A stretch of DNA of 64,000 bases, from positions 2,684,001 through 2,748,000 of the forward strand of contig NZ_CP011270.1 of NCBI RefSeq assembly GCF_001610835.1, given 5' to 3'. A program made the position numbers and the translations under genes. Position 1 is the stretch's first letter, and the number at the start of each line of letters is the position of its first letter. This stretch comes from Planctomyces sp. SH-PL14 (GTDB lineage: Bacteria > Planctomycetota > Planctomycetia > Planctomycetales > Planctomycetaceae). Below the pieces are notes generated by a model. The model was given only the letters and a program-made list of their open reading frames with translations. It was not told the DNA's origin and made no database searches. This document shows, one piece after another, positions 18,876 through 28,656 of the stretch.

Positions 18876-19289
18876 TTATTGAAAGACAATCGACTGTCCG
18901 CTTTGGATGGCGACACTGCATAACCGACTTAGTCTCTCTAGAACTGGCTCCCCATCAACATCAATAAACGAATCATATAGACACGTCGGCTTCAAGCCTA
19001 AAAAATGTGCAACATGTCTCTGCCAATCAGATTGGTACTGAATGGCAGGCAGGTCCCGAAACTTTGCTGATATATCCTCGAGCTCGCCTTTTAGTCGCTC
19101 ACATTCGGCGAGAGTCCATTCGCCGTCACAATCGGAATGAAGAATTAACGTCGGATACTTATCCCCAGTCTTCCCTCCCTCGAGAAGCTCCGTGACACTG
19201 TCTCGAAAGAATCCGAAGTCGGCGTAGCTCCCAACCTCGACTCCTTCGAGCTCATCACCATCGTCGAACACACACAGATACAACCCCAT
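18876..19289 (-). CDS. Immunity protein, Imm70-like
   Basis: 137 residues, acidic, with no signal peptide, so cytoplasmic. The start MGLYLCVFDDGDELEGVEVG with SYADFGFFRD following, and the later YPTLILHSDCDGEW and SFIDVDGEPVLERL, match my memory of the Imm70 immunity family found in polymorphic toxin loci; the label was not checked against a database. It lies directly downstream of the giant toxin gene on the same strand, and its ATG is only six bases after the stop of the toxin-tip remnant at 19296. It should bind and neutralise a toxin tip of the restriction-endonuclease-like type. The base composition is clearly AT-richer than neighbouring core genes, consistent with transfer of the tip and immunity cassette. 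Confidence 0.7.
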   Translation of the reverse strand: MGLYLCVFDDGDELEGVEVGSYADFGFFRDSVTELLEGGKTGDKYPTLILHSDCDGEWTLAECERLKGELEDISAKFRDLPAIQYQSDWQRHVAHFLGLKPTCLYDSFIDVDGEPVLERLSRLCSVAIQSGQSIVFQ

Positions 19290-19295
19290 TGCTTC

Positions 19296-19478
19296 CTAAC
19301 CTCTCTCAATATGCAAGAGCCCGGAGTGCTCCTTTTGGAAATCACGCAAACGCGGCTGCAGCCTGCACTGCATGGGTACATGGATGATCAGCTTAATCCC
19401 ACTCTGCAGTGCTCGGTAGGTTAGCAGCCGAATTTGATATGTAAGGCTAAGTGAAGAGACATTCTTTATTAAATGAAG
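19296..19478 (-). pseudogene. Displaced toxin-tip remnant
   Basis: An open minus frame of about 60 residues ending just before the immunity gene. Its sequence SLTYQIRLLTYRALQSG, followed by LIIH and a basic RLRDFQ segment, lines up with the end of the intact toxin upstream (SSYQLRLQTYRSVIEG, then YTIH and FRDWLSRWG). The position matching the Glu of the toxin's E-x-K motif is Leu here, and no Hint domain or start precedes it. This is the pattern of an orphan toxin C-terminus left behind when a new tip was inserted upstream, as known from CDI and Rhs loci. Confidence 0.65.
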
Positions 19479-19554
19479 TGCGTCTCGATGTTCGGCATCG
19501 GCTCTGGTTCCTCTGGCTGTCTGATGTTTTGTGTAGCGGTACTCTATGCTCATT

Positions 19555-22500
19555 CTACCCCTCGACACGCACGCCCCACCGACTGAGCCAATCGCGAAAT
19601 GTCGGACTAATTGGCCTTGTCGTGTGGATCGTATACGGTTGCCCTTCAATTACGGACCGATATGTTTGGAGTCTCAGCTGATAGCTGGACTGCAAGATGC
19701 TGGTGCCTCCTTTTATTTCAGTAAAACCGCCCTCTGTAGCGTCCAGAATTGTGCCTTTCAGGACTCCCGTCTTTGTGTGTTTAGCTTCACCCACAATCAC
19801 CTTGAATGCCGCACTCTGCGTTTCATTGCCTGTGGGCCGCCACACTGTCGTGTTCTTTGGAAGTCCGAGTTTCCCCAGTTCATAGGCTTCATGCTCGCGG
19901 CCAGCTTTTAACGCGTCTTGTCCTAACTTGAAGAGACAGTCGTCATTGGCATTATGGACGAGCACGCCGGCTGAAGTAACTTCATAGACATGCTCGCCAT
20001 GAACTTCGATATTGTACACCGAAACTGGATTTCTGCACTGCCCAATTGCCTCAACCCAAACAGGCCCGTTCCGGCCGAGCAGAGCATCCCCCACGTTCAG
20101 TTCACCCAAGGGTCGCCAGCATCCATCGTCTGCCGACCAGACGGGGTGGATTGACGTCCCTTCCAGGGTTTCTCCGGTCGACAACGCAGCCCGAACCGTG
20201 CCGTCGACCTGGCGGGTGATGAACCGACCAGTGACTATTTGGCCATCACCTACTGCCAGTCGCGGACAGGCCGCGATGGAGTGGACAGTCGCCCAGCCCT
20301 CCACCTCCAGTTCCCGGGAAACGATCGGAATTCGCCCTTTCACCTCCACCTGCTGCTGCGTCACCCACCACTGGGGCCTAAGTAATTCCGCGTCGACGAC
20401 CGTTCCGTCAGTTCGAGTCACTTCAAGCGTCAGACAGACCCAGGTTTCCCGATCAGGCTCAGCGAAGGTACTGTCGTAGTCTCCAGGAATCGGATTGCGT
20501 CTAGCGACCCGCGCTCCTAACGGAACCGATTCGATCGGCACACAAGTGGACGACGCAGCCTCCAAAACCGAAGCGAATTGAGTCGTTAACGTACCATGAC
20601 CACCCTGATTCGTCGGTTCGACGTCGCAAATTACTCCAGTGTCGTGGCCTTTCGGCATAGAGGCTACACGGACAAGAGTTCCGGCAACGAAGCAGCCGGC
20701 GTTTCTCATTGTCCCGCCTGTCGCGGCGATATCCATTCCCGCCTCGACGAACGAGGCGATCGTACTGCTCCCAGTTAGATCCGTGAGGATTTGATGCTTG
20801 AACGTCTCCGTCGGCGTGTTCGTCAACATCGTTGTTACGCCGGCGTAAAAATTGTCTCCCCCCGTCAGAAGCATATAACCGACGCCAATTGCTGCAACGG
20901 GCCCGAGAACCGGACAGGTCATGAGGATACCACCAGCGGTGGCGATCATGACGACACTGCCTGCAATCTGCCCGGCAGCTTGGATCCGGGGAAGTTGCTC
21001 CTGCACGTGATCGAGGGCTTGGTCGAGTACATCACCTTCATGGCCCCCGATCGCTGCAATCAGTGAGTCGATGGCGTTGGGGGCACTCTCTTCGGCTGCC
21101 GTAGAGTCCTCATGGTTGACCGAGTCATCAATACACTCTTCCTGCGAGACTCGGTTCGCCGTCTGCTCCCGGGCGTCCTCGACTGCATCCGCGATGTTCT
21201 CCGCCACCTCGGCCGGTGGAATCGGGGGCTGAGGCAGAGTGGCGGGGAGCCGAACCGTCGGAATTCCTGCCTTGTCGTAATCTTCTGCTTGTGAATCCGT
21301 GTCGAACAAGAAGCCCCAGAGAAATCCGCCATCTGCATCCTTCAGCTTTCGGTGCAGCGTTTCCCGAGTGGCTGAATCGACCGGGAAGGCATCAATTCCG
21401 CTGAGGATCTTGCCGCTCGCGTCCGCGACTGCAATTCCCTTGGCATTCATGTCCTTGATGAACGTGTCCTGAAGCTCCTTCTGACTCTTCTCGACCCGCG
21501 GCAGTTCGCTCCGCTTGCCTCGCCCCTGAGCCCCCGCCTTCTGGATGTCAGTCCATCCGGCGTCGGTCAGAACCTGGTGAGTCGTCTTTCCTCCCGTGAT
21601 TGTGAGGTGATAGGAGTAGGGTTCCCGGTCGCTCCAGCCGTTCTCCGTGATCGGTTCCTGAGTTTCGCCTTTGACCCAGCAGACGTTCCCGTCGCACTCG
21701 AGCATCTTCGACTGTTCGCCCAGCTTCGCCACCAGATCGCGACCGAACCCCATCACCGCGTCCGCATTCAGCGAAAAGGCGTCCACGATCCCCGTGATGA
21801 CCTGCGAGCCGTTGATCCCGCCACCGGCCTGCGTGCTGTTGTTGCCAGTGGGCGACGTTGACATCGCGTTGTAGATCGTCCGCCACTCCGTCGTGGTCGT
21901 GGGGCTGCCGCTGCTGCCGGAACTGCCGCTGCCTGAGCCCGATTCGCCGCCTGACGAAGAACCTTCGCCGCTGCCGCTGGACTCACCGCTTCCACTTGAT
22001 TCTCCGCTGCCGCTGGTCTGGCCTTCGGTCTCGACCGGAGTGATCGGGATCGGGAGGGTCCAGGTCTGGCCGTCGTTCGAGTACGCGCCGGTCCCCACGG
22101 CTGCGCCGTAGGTGTTCAGGTCCAGCGAGGCCGCGTCCGCCAGGCCGGTCCAGGCGACATATGTCGTCTCGGTGACCGGGGGATGCGCCGCCAGGAGGAC
22201 CCACAGATGGGATCCTCCGGAGCCGGCGATCCCCGCGCCCAGGATCCCGGTCTCTTCCTGCGTGGAGGTCGAGGTGGAGCCCGACTGTGTGGTGGCGTCG
22301 GTCAGGCTCCGCTCCAGCCACAGTTCGCCGGTCACAGGATCGAACCAGCCCGCGTCCTCCACTGTGATCGTCTGGTTCCCGCTTCCGTCCATCCCGCCGG
22401 ACCAGCCGGCCCAGGAGCGGGACTGGATCGTCTCGCCGGAGGCTGTGTATTCCCCGATCGTGTAGGCCGGGCCGCCGTCGGGGCGCGCTCCCTCGCCCGC

Positions 22501-25500
22501 TTCGCTGAGGTCGATGTCGATCTTCAGGACCTCGCTGCCGTGGACAGAGAAGCTGGAACCGGTCGCCAGGTCCCAGCCATAGGGAGCCTCCTCTTCCGAC
22601 GGGGGAGTGATGGCCTCTTTCCAGTTCCCGCCGAACTGCTGGTCGACGGTCTCATTGCGCTCGTAGTGGAGCTGCTCGTCCTCCAGCAGGATCTCCGTCC
22701 GGGAGCTGTGGGTCGCGCTGGAGCCGCGGCGATAGACCTTCAAGGCCGTGAACTGCGGACGCTCCTCCTCCGCCTCCATCTCGAAGTTGGCCGAGTCGGT
22801 CCGGACTTCGTGGCGGAAGTGGTCTTCGTCCCCGTTGTCAAAGGTGCGGCGGTCCGTGACATCGTAGGCGACGGTCCGCATCACATTCGCGCTTTGTACC
22901 GCTGCCCGCTGCCCCAGGTTGGTCCGGACCTGGGCGCCGGCCCCTTCGATCCACAGGGTAACGCTCCCCTCGGCGACCACTTCGGCGGACCGCGTGTCGT
23001 TGTCCGCGACGTTCCCGTCCGCGTCGGCGTCCCGGACCAACTTGCTGATGATGGTCCGCTGGACGTCGTCCGACATGGAATACTGAGTGTCCGCCAGACC
23101 GGAACTTTCCTGCATCTGCTCGTTGAGCGTGCTGTGAGTGAACGAAGTCGTGAACGATGCCTCGTCCTGCACCAGCTGCGTCTCCATGTTCGAGTCGAGC
23201 TCCAGCTCGATCCAGCGGTTGTAAGTATAGGAACCGATGGCGGTGTCGACGCTCTCCGAGCTGACCTGGCGGCTTCCGGACGTGATTCCATCGAAGCTCT
23301 CCTCGCTCGAATACTGCTGCATGAGCGTTGAGGAACTTCCACCGATCGTGTCGACCGATTCCTGCCCTTCCCCCCCGAACAGCACGGTTGTCATCTGCAT
23401 CGAGCTGTCGGTCGAGAGCGTGCGATACTCCGACTCCGAGTCGGAGGATTCCACGAGGAGCCCGGCCGAGAACGGCGCGTTCGGGGCGGCGTTCACACTC
23501 ACCACGCCCCCCATCAGGCCGAACTGGCGGCTGGGGGCCACCACGCCTCCCATGTTCACCCGCTCCTGAGTCCACTCTTCCGCTTCGCGGACCTCCTCGT
23601 GAACCGCCATCACCTCCGACTTCTCCGTGGTGACGATCGAGCCGGTCGTCGAGTACGTGTAGCCGGGGTCGTCGTTCGTCGGCACCGCCTCGGGATCGGG
23701 CGTTCCGGTGGTCAGGACGTGCGTGGTGTTGGTCGATTCCGACGCGAACGTGCTGCGATCGCGGGTCTCGCTGGTGACATCGCCCGAATAATTCCGGACG
23801 CGGGTCACCATATAGTCGGTCCAGGGACTGGAACCGGGGACGAAAACGGTGAACTGCAGGAAGGTGTCGGGCGGGAGACCGCGGTGGCCCTCGCCGCCGG
23901 TCGAGCTCCCCTCCGGCAGCGTGATCGACGCCCCGCGCTCCGTAATCTCCGTGTTGGTCAGCGTCCGGGTGTGGAGGACTGTCTGGCTGGAGCTGACTTC
24001 GTCCTCGGCGGCCTGGACGCTGCCGTTCTCCAGGACCCGCGTCCCCGAGCCGTACATGAAGTGGTCGATCGTCTGGCCCGCCGTCCAGTCGTGCTGCTGC
24101 GTCTGGATGAGCCGCGTATCGCGGAGGTCGTTCGTCTTGGGGTCGAAGATCGTGACGTCCGCCTCGACATCCTCCCAGAAGGTGGTGGCGGCGTCATAGA
24201 TCGAGATGGCCCAGGTGTCGCTTTCCAGGATCACCTCGGCGTCCGGCGGCGGATTCTCGGGATCGACGACCGTGGTCCCCCAGCCGTCGACGGTCGACGA
24301 CTCGCTCCGGACGCGGAGGGACTGGGAATCGTGCAGCCGCGTGCCCGTCATGCCGGCCGCCACAACCTCCTCCGGATCGCTCGCCGACGTGAGGGCCACA
24401 GTCAGGCCGCCGAACGTGATCGCCCCGCCGGTCAGGCTGCCATCCAGGAAGACTCCCCCGCCGGTCCCGACCGAGTACATCCGCATGGCGGAGGTCTCGT
24501 CGACCGGCAGCTGAATCGTGACGAAGCCGGGGTCGACCGGGTTCTCGAACTGCGTCGGATCGTCGGAATGCCCTTCCCACTGCAGGTCTTCCGGCAGCGA
24601 ATTCGCCGGGTTGAAGGGGATCACGATCCCGCCGGTCTCGGAGAGCGAATGCCGGTCCGTGATGACGGTCGACTGCACCCCGTTGCGGATCGTTTCGACG
24701 TCGAGATGCGAGACTTCCTCGGTGTAGCCGCTGAAGGCGGTCACGTCGGTGTAGTCGTACGTCGATTCCAGGACGATCTCGGTGACGAGATGGGCCTCGT
24801 CCTCCTCGACGACGCCGTCCTGGTCGACATCGACGTTCTCGACCTCCAGCGAAAAGCTCGACACGGAGCTCGAGGTCTCCGCCCAGGCGGTGATGCCGGA
24901 CTCAATGGTGTTGCTGGTGCTCTGCAGGATCGTGTGCGTGATCTGGTTGCCGCCGGTGGGGATTGTTGCCGTCGTTGTCTTGTCGACGTCGAGCGTCAGG
25001 GAGTCCTGAGTGAAGTAGGCCTCCGTCCCCGCCCCCGTGCTGGCCGTGGTGGTCGACGTCGAGTATCCCAGCGACGCCCCGTTGCTCCCGGTCGCTCCTT
25101 CGGTCTCCGTCTCGACCGAGAGCGTCCACTCCTCGGTCCCCTCCGTGCGAAGAACGGACTCGGACGCGAACGGGATGGCCGGACCCGTGCCGGACATGTT
25201 CAAGGTCGTGATGTTGACACGGTCCTCCGTGGAGTAGTCGCTCTCCCCGGCGGACTCCAGGAGCCCGCCGGCGGTGAAGGTCACGTCGCTGCCGACGAGG
25301 GTCGTGTGCCGCGAATCCGCCGTGGACCACGTGTCGCCATCGGGCCGCGCGGCGGTGACGTTGGTTGATTCCACGTGGCTGTGCCGGATGAGCGTGGTCA
25401 TCGTCTCTTCGACCGGATCATCGTGCGTCAGCGTGTAGAGGACGTCGCTCTCCAGTGTCGTGGCGTCGTGCCCTTCGCTGGTCCCGGTCAGGCTCCCCGA

Positions 25501-28500
25501 CACGAGTGTTCCGGACGAGGTGGTCTGGTACTCGTCCTCGATCGTCGAATCCAGCCGAGTCGTCGAGATCGTCCTCGTCTGGTCGCCATTCATGGCGATA
25601 TAGAGTCCCGAGGTGAGATCAGCGTGCTGGATCGACACGAGCGTGCCGCTGTCCGAGTAGGCGTAGGCCGAACCGGTGATCTGATGCGCCGCGTCGTAGG
25701 TCGTCGTCAGCGAGAAGGCGAATTCGTCGTGCGTGACGAAGGAGGAGTGGGAGGTGTCGAGAAGCGACACATTCAGCGTGATGTCGTAGGCCGGTTGCTC
25801 CGCCGCCGCGGGAACGGTGATGGTCCGCGTGGTGGACTCGTCGACGTCCGACTCGGTGGTGACCGAGAAATCGTCCTCGCCCGAAGACTCGTAGCTCAGC
25901 GTCGACGACGCCCCGCTCTGCAGCACGAGCTGCCACTCGTAGCCGCCGGACGTCTGGACCTCGATCCGCTCCGTGGAGTCGGCCGCCGTGGTCGACAGGA
26001 CGACGAGCGTACCGTTGTAAGTCTCTTCGACGCTCTCTTCGAACGCCGGCCCCGACGCGGCCGAACCGGGGAGCGTGCCGAGCCGGACGTGCCGCTCCTG
26101 GTCCCCGGACGAGCTGTACAGCCCCGTGACGGTGAAGGTCCCCCCCTCCGCGTCGGTCTCGACGACGTCGGTCTCGCGAACGAACGCGTAGTGGTCGGAC
26201 TCATGGACCAGGACGTACCAGGAGACCGTCTCGACCCCGACCCCGTCGTAGGACTTCGAATAGAAGAACTCGGTGTCGGTCGATCCCGTTTGCGTGAGCG
26301 TGTAGGTGACGCCGTTCTGGTCGTCGAAGGTCGTCACGACGGTGTAGGTGGTGACGACGTGCTCGAAGTACGTCCAGCCGCCGTATTCGTCGACGGTCGA
26401 CGAGGTGGTGACCGATTCGGACTCGACCGTGGTCCGCGCGTACTGGGAGTCCGCGAGTTCCCAGGTCTCGGGATCCTCGGTGTTGTCGGAGGTGGTCGTG
26501 ACCGTGGAGAGCGCGACGTTCCCCTGCGAACCGGTCGGCAGGAGATCGAGGTAGGGATCCGTCAGGCCCCCCCACTCCGTCCCGACGGCGAGCCCGCCGA
26601 GCACCGGCAGCTCGATGTTGGGCGAATACTGCTCCCGGCCGAAGACATCGATCCGCGGCGGCGGGGCGGTGCTCGATCCTTCGCCGCTCGACCCGCTGCC
26701 GTACGGGTTGCCGTTCCCCCCCGAGTAGCCGTTGCCGTACTCGGTTCCGGAACCGGACGTGCTGCCGCCTCCCGTCCCGCTCGTCGATCCGGAGCCTTCT
26801 CCCGATCCCGACGAACTCCCCTCCCCGCTGCCGGAGGTCTCTCCGCTTCCCGACCCGCTCCCTTCCCCGGAGCCGCTCCCCTCACCCGAACCGCTGCCGC
26901 TGCCGGATCCGGTTCCCGATCCCGGAGCGACGACCTCGATGGAGATGAGAGCTGTTGCCGAGCCGTAGGTGTCCGCGACCGTGACCGAGAAGGTGTAGGT
27001 CTGGCCTTCGACGAGCTGCGTCGGATCGCTGACCGTGATGGCCCCCGTGGACCAGTCCAGGAGGAACGGGCCGGTCGATTCGGACGTCATCCAGTTCAGG
27101 GAGTCCCCTTCCGGATCGTTCGCCACGGGGGTTCCGACCGCGGCTCCGTACAGGGCGTCGCTCTCGACCTGGTAGCTGTACGTGGTCTGCGTGAACTGCG
27201 GCGGCTGGTTGAGCGGCGGCGCGATGGTGATGGAGACGGTGGCCGCGTCCTGGCCCCAGGCGTCGACGACCATCACTCCGAAGGTGTAGGTCTGGCCTAC
27301 CGTCAGGGACCACGGATCGTTCACGCGGATCGAGCCGTCGGAATCGACGGAGAACGGCGAAGAATTGTCCGTCGCCCAGTAGAGCCGATAGTCCCCTTCG
27401 GCATCCGTGGCCGCGATCTGGCCGACGGTCGCATACTGCTGGACGTCCCGCGGGACGGAGAACTCGAACGTGGACTCGGTGAACGCGGGGGGCTGGTTCG
27501 TCGACGGCGTGACGAGGATCGAGACGGCCGTCGTCGCGGACCCGTAGTAATCTTGCGCGGTGACTTCGAAGGTGTAGGTCGTTCCCACCTGCAGCGCGTA
27601 GGAGTCGTAGACCCGGATCTGGCCGGTCATAGAGTCGACCGTGAACGGCCAGCTGCTGCTGGAGGACGAGAAGTAGAGACTCCCTCCATCGGCGTCCTCG
27701 ACGCTCAGCGTCCCCACGACCGCCTCGCTCGAGGAATTGAGCGGCAGGGTGTATTCGAACTCGGCTTGGGTGAAGCTCAGCGGCGTGCGGGGGGTGACGT
27801 CCACCTGCAGCTCGTACGCCAGGCCTGGGGCGCTGCTCCCCCCCGATCCGGAGCCTTCTCCGGAACCCGAGCCGGAGCCGTACGTGGAATACCACTCGTT
27901 GCCGGCCGCGGAGAGGCCGATGTAGTAGGTCCCGGACGAGGAGGCGCTGAACGTCAGGACGCTGTCGTTCGAGGATTGACCGGTCTGCGGATCGATCCCG
28001 TTGCCGTTCGCCGCCACCTCGTATCCCCACTCGTCGAAGACGCGGAGATGGCTGTCGAGGCTGCTCAGGGATGTGCCGTTGTCGCGCTGGGCCGCGTCGA
28101 TGTCGAGCCGGACGGAATCGCCCGCGTTGAGCGTGATGCGGTAGAAATCGACGTCGTAGGCGCCGTTCGCGTTGTCGCCGATCTGTCCGGCGGCCCGGGC
28201 GGACTGGCCGGTCAGCAGGTGGCTCGTGGAGGTGTCGTCTCCGGCGACGTCGCCGACGAAGATCGAAACCTGGGTCGCCGCCGAGGAGTCCCCTCCGACT
28301 TCGACGACGTACTGGAACTGGTCGACCCCGGTGTAGCCCGTGGCGGGGGTGTAGGAGAATGTGCCGTCCGCGTTGAGGCTGACCGAGCCGTGGGCTGCGT
28401 TCTGGGTCAGCGCAGCGCTGCTGCCGGACGTCGCGCCGGGGTCGTTCGCCAAGACGCTGACGGCCGAGGCCAGGGCCTGGTCGGCGGGGGTGTGGTAGAC

Positions 28501-28656
28501 GTCGGGCTGTGCGGAGACGCCGGACAGGAGGGTCCGCGCCTCGAGAGCTTCGGGGAGGCCGAGCCGGGCGGACGCGCGGGTCCGGCGGCGTGGACGCCGG
28601 ACGGCGTTCCACCAGAAGCGCGCACGAACAAACCGCAGCCATGACGTGAGCAGCAT
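19555..28656 (-). CDS. Giant surface polymorphic toxin with Hint domain and nuclease-like tip
   Basis: 3033 residues. In order: basic N-terminus with LEPR-XLL-type motif PEALEARTLLSG (35-46); a VCBS/cadherin-like domain (about 50-120); a pre-peptidase-C-like domain (about 130-290); three cadherin-like repeats (about 295-577) each starting FT..xFxYxxP; a Gly/Ser/Glu linker (about 575-670); about 1540 residues of Thr/Ser/Glu-rich beta-type stalk; a second Gly/Ser/Glu linker (about 2212-2252); hydrophobic pretoxin helices (about 2565-2625); a Hint self-splicing-type domain from Cys2655 (CFVAGTLV) to VHN (2900-2902); and a 131-residue tip with D2972 and E2980-I-K2982, a PD-(D/E)xK-like nuclease signature. 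The Hint domain likely releases the tip by cleavage. No cysteine is present before residue 2321. The tip coding region is AT-richer than the stalk. Confidence 0.8.
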   Translation of the reverse strand: MLLTSWLRFVRARFWWNAVRRPRRRTRASARLGLPEALEARTLLSGVSAQPDVYHTPADQALASAVSVLANDPGATSGSSAALTQNAAHGSVSLNADGTFSYTPATGYTGVDQFQYVVEVGGDSSAATQVSIFVGDVAGDDTSTSHLLTGQSARAAGQIGDNANGAYDVDFYRITLNAGDSVRLDIDAAQRDNGTSLSSLDSHLRVFDEWGYEVAANGNGIDPQTGQSSNDSVLTFSASSSGTYYIGLSAAGNEWYSTYGSGSGSGEGSGSGGSSAPGLAYELQVDVTPRTPLSFTQAEFEYTLPLNSSSEAVVGTLSVEDADGGSLYFSSSSSSWPFTVDSMTGQIRVYDSYALQVGTTYTFEVTAQDYYGSATTAVSILVTPSTNQPPAFTESTFEFSVPRDVQQYATVGQIAATDAEGDYRLYWATDNSSPFSVDSDGSIRVNDPWSLTVGQTYTFGVMVVDAWGQDAATVSITIAPPLNQPPQFTQTTYSYQVESDALYGAAVGTPVANDPEGDSLNWMTSESTGPFLLDWSTGAITVSDPTQLVEGQTYTFSVTVADTYGSATALISIEVVAPGSGTGSGSGSGSGEGSGSGEGSGSGSGETSGSGEGSSSGSGEGSGSTSGTGGGSTSGSGTEYGNGYSGGNGNPYGSGSSGEGSSTAPPPRIDVFGREQYSPNIELPVLGGLAVGTEWGGLTDPYLDLLPTGSQGNVALSTVTTTSDNTEDPETWELADSQYARTTVESESVTTSSTVDEYGGWTYFEHVVTTYTVVTTFDDQNGVTYTLTQTGSTDTEFFYSKSYDGVGVETVSWYVLVHESDHYAFVRETDVVETDAEGGTFTVTGLYSSSGDQERHVRLGTLPGSAASGPAFEESVEETYNGTLVVLSTTAADSTERIEVQTSGGYEWQLVLQSGASSTLSYESSGEDDFSVTTESDVDESTTRTITVPAAAEQPAYDITLNVSLLDTSHSSFVTHDEFAFSLTTTYDAAHQITGSAYAYSDSGTLVSIQHADLTSGLYIAMNGDQTRTISTTRLDSTIEDEYQTTSSGTLVSGSLTGTSEGHDATTLESDVLYTLTHDDPVEETMTTLIRHSHVESTNVTAARPDGDTWSTADSRHTTLVGSDVTFTAGGLLESAGESDYSTEDRVNITTLNMSGTGPAIPFASESVLRTEGTEEWTLSVETETEGATGSNGASLGYSTSTTTASTGAGTEAYFTQDSLTLDVDKTTTATIPTGGNQITHTILQSTSNTIESGITAWAETSSSVSSFSLEVENVDVDQDGVVEEDEAHLVTEIVLESTYDYTDVTAFSGYTEEVSHLDVETIRNGVQSTVITDRHSLSETGGIVIPFNPANSLPEDLQWEGHSDDPTQFENPVDPGFVTIQLPVDETSAMRMYSVGTGGGVFLDGSLTGGAITFGGLTVALTSASDPEEVVAAGMTGTRLHDSQSLRVRSESSTVDGWGTTVVDPENPPPDAEVILESDTWAISIYDAATTFWEDVEADVTIFDPKTNDLRDTRLIQTQQHDWTAGQTIDHFMYGSGTRVLENGSVQAAEDEVSSSQTVLHTRTLTNTEITERGASITLPEGSSTGGEGHRGLPPDTFLQFTVFVPGSSPWTDYMVTRVRNYSGDVTSETRDRSTFASESTNTTHVLTTGTPDPEAVPTNDDPGYTYSTTGSIVTTEKSEVMAVHEEVREAEEWTQERVNMGGVVAPSRQFGLMGGVVSVNAAPNAPFSAGLLVESSDSESEYRTLSTDSSMQMTTVLFGGEGQESVDTIGGSSSTLMQQYSSEESFDGITSGSRQVSSESVDTAIGSYTYNRWIELELDSNMETQLVQDEASFTTSFTHSTLNEQMQESSGLADTQYSMSDDVQRTIISKLVRDADADGNVADNDTRSAEVVAEGSVTLWIEGAGAQVRTNLGQRAAVQSANVMRTVAYDVTDRRTFDNGDEDHFRHEVRTDSANFEMEAEEERPQFTALKVYRRGSSATHSSRTEILLEDEQLHYERNETVDQQFGGNWKEAITPPSEEEAPYGWDLATGSSFSVHGSEVLKIDIDLSEAGEGARPDGGPAYTIGEYTASGETIQSRSWAGWSGGMDGSGNQTITVEDAGWFDPVTGELWLERSLTDATTQSGSTSTSTQEETGILGAGIAGSGGSHLWVLLAAHPPVTETTYVAWTGLADAASLDLNTYGAAVGTGAYSNDGQTWTLPIPITPVETEGQTSGSGESSGSGESSGSGEGSSSGGESGSGSGSSGSSGSPTTTTEWRTIYNAMSTSPTGNNSTQAGGGINGSQVITGIVDAFSLNADAVMGFGRDLVAKLGEQSKMLECDGNVCWVKGETQEPITENGWSDREPYSYHLTITGGKTTHQVLTDAGWTDIQKAGAQGRGKRSELPRVEKSQKELQDTFIKDMNAKGIAVADASGKILSGIDAFPVDSATRETLHRKLKDADGGFLWGFLFDTDSQAEDYDKAGIPTVRLPATLPQPPIPPAEVAENIADAVEDAREQTANRVSQEECIDDSVNHEDSTAAEESAPNAIDSLIAAIGGHEGDVLDQALDHVQEQLPRIQAAGQIAGSVVMIATAGGILMTCPVLGPVAAIGVGYMLLTGGDNFYAGVTTMLTNTPTETFKHQILTDLTGSSTIASFVEAGMDIAATGGTMRNAGCFVAGTLVRVASMPKGHDTGVICDVEPTNQGGHGTLTTQFASVLEAASSTCVPIESVPLGARVARRNPIPGDYDSTFAEPDRETWVCLTLEVTRTDGTVVDAELLRPQWWVTQQQVEVKGRIPIVSRELEVEGWATVHSIAACPRLAVGDGQIVTGRFITRQVDGTVRAALSTGETLEGTSIHPVWSADDGCWRPLGELNVGDALLGRNGPVWVEAIGQCRNPVSVYNIEVHGEHVYEVTSAGVLVHNANDDCLFKLGQDALKAGREHEAYELGKLGLPKNTTVWRPTGNETQSAAFKVIVGEAKHTKTGVLKGTILDATEGGFTEIKGGTSILQSSYQLRLQTYRSVIEGQPYTIHTTRPISPTFRDWLSRWGVRVEG

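Noticed and set aside
19007-19195. A plus-strand frame opposite the immunity gene
   Set aside because: It is antisense to the Imm70-like gene and has no recognisable feature.
25375-28644. A 1089-residue open frame on the plus strand opposite the toxin gene, with similar long frames at 22183-23331 and 23599-25368
   Set aside because: It is Arg/Gly/Asp/Val-rich with no domain and mirrors the codon pattern of the real minus-strand gene, a usual artefact in GC-rich DNA.
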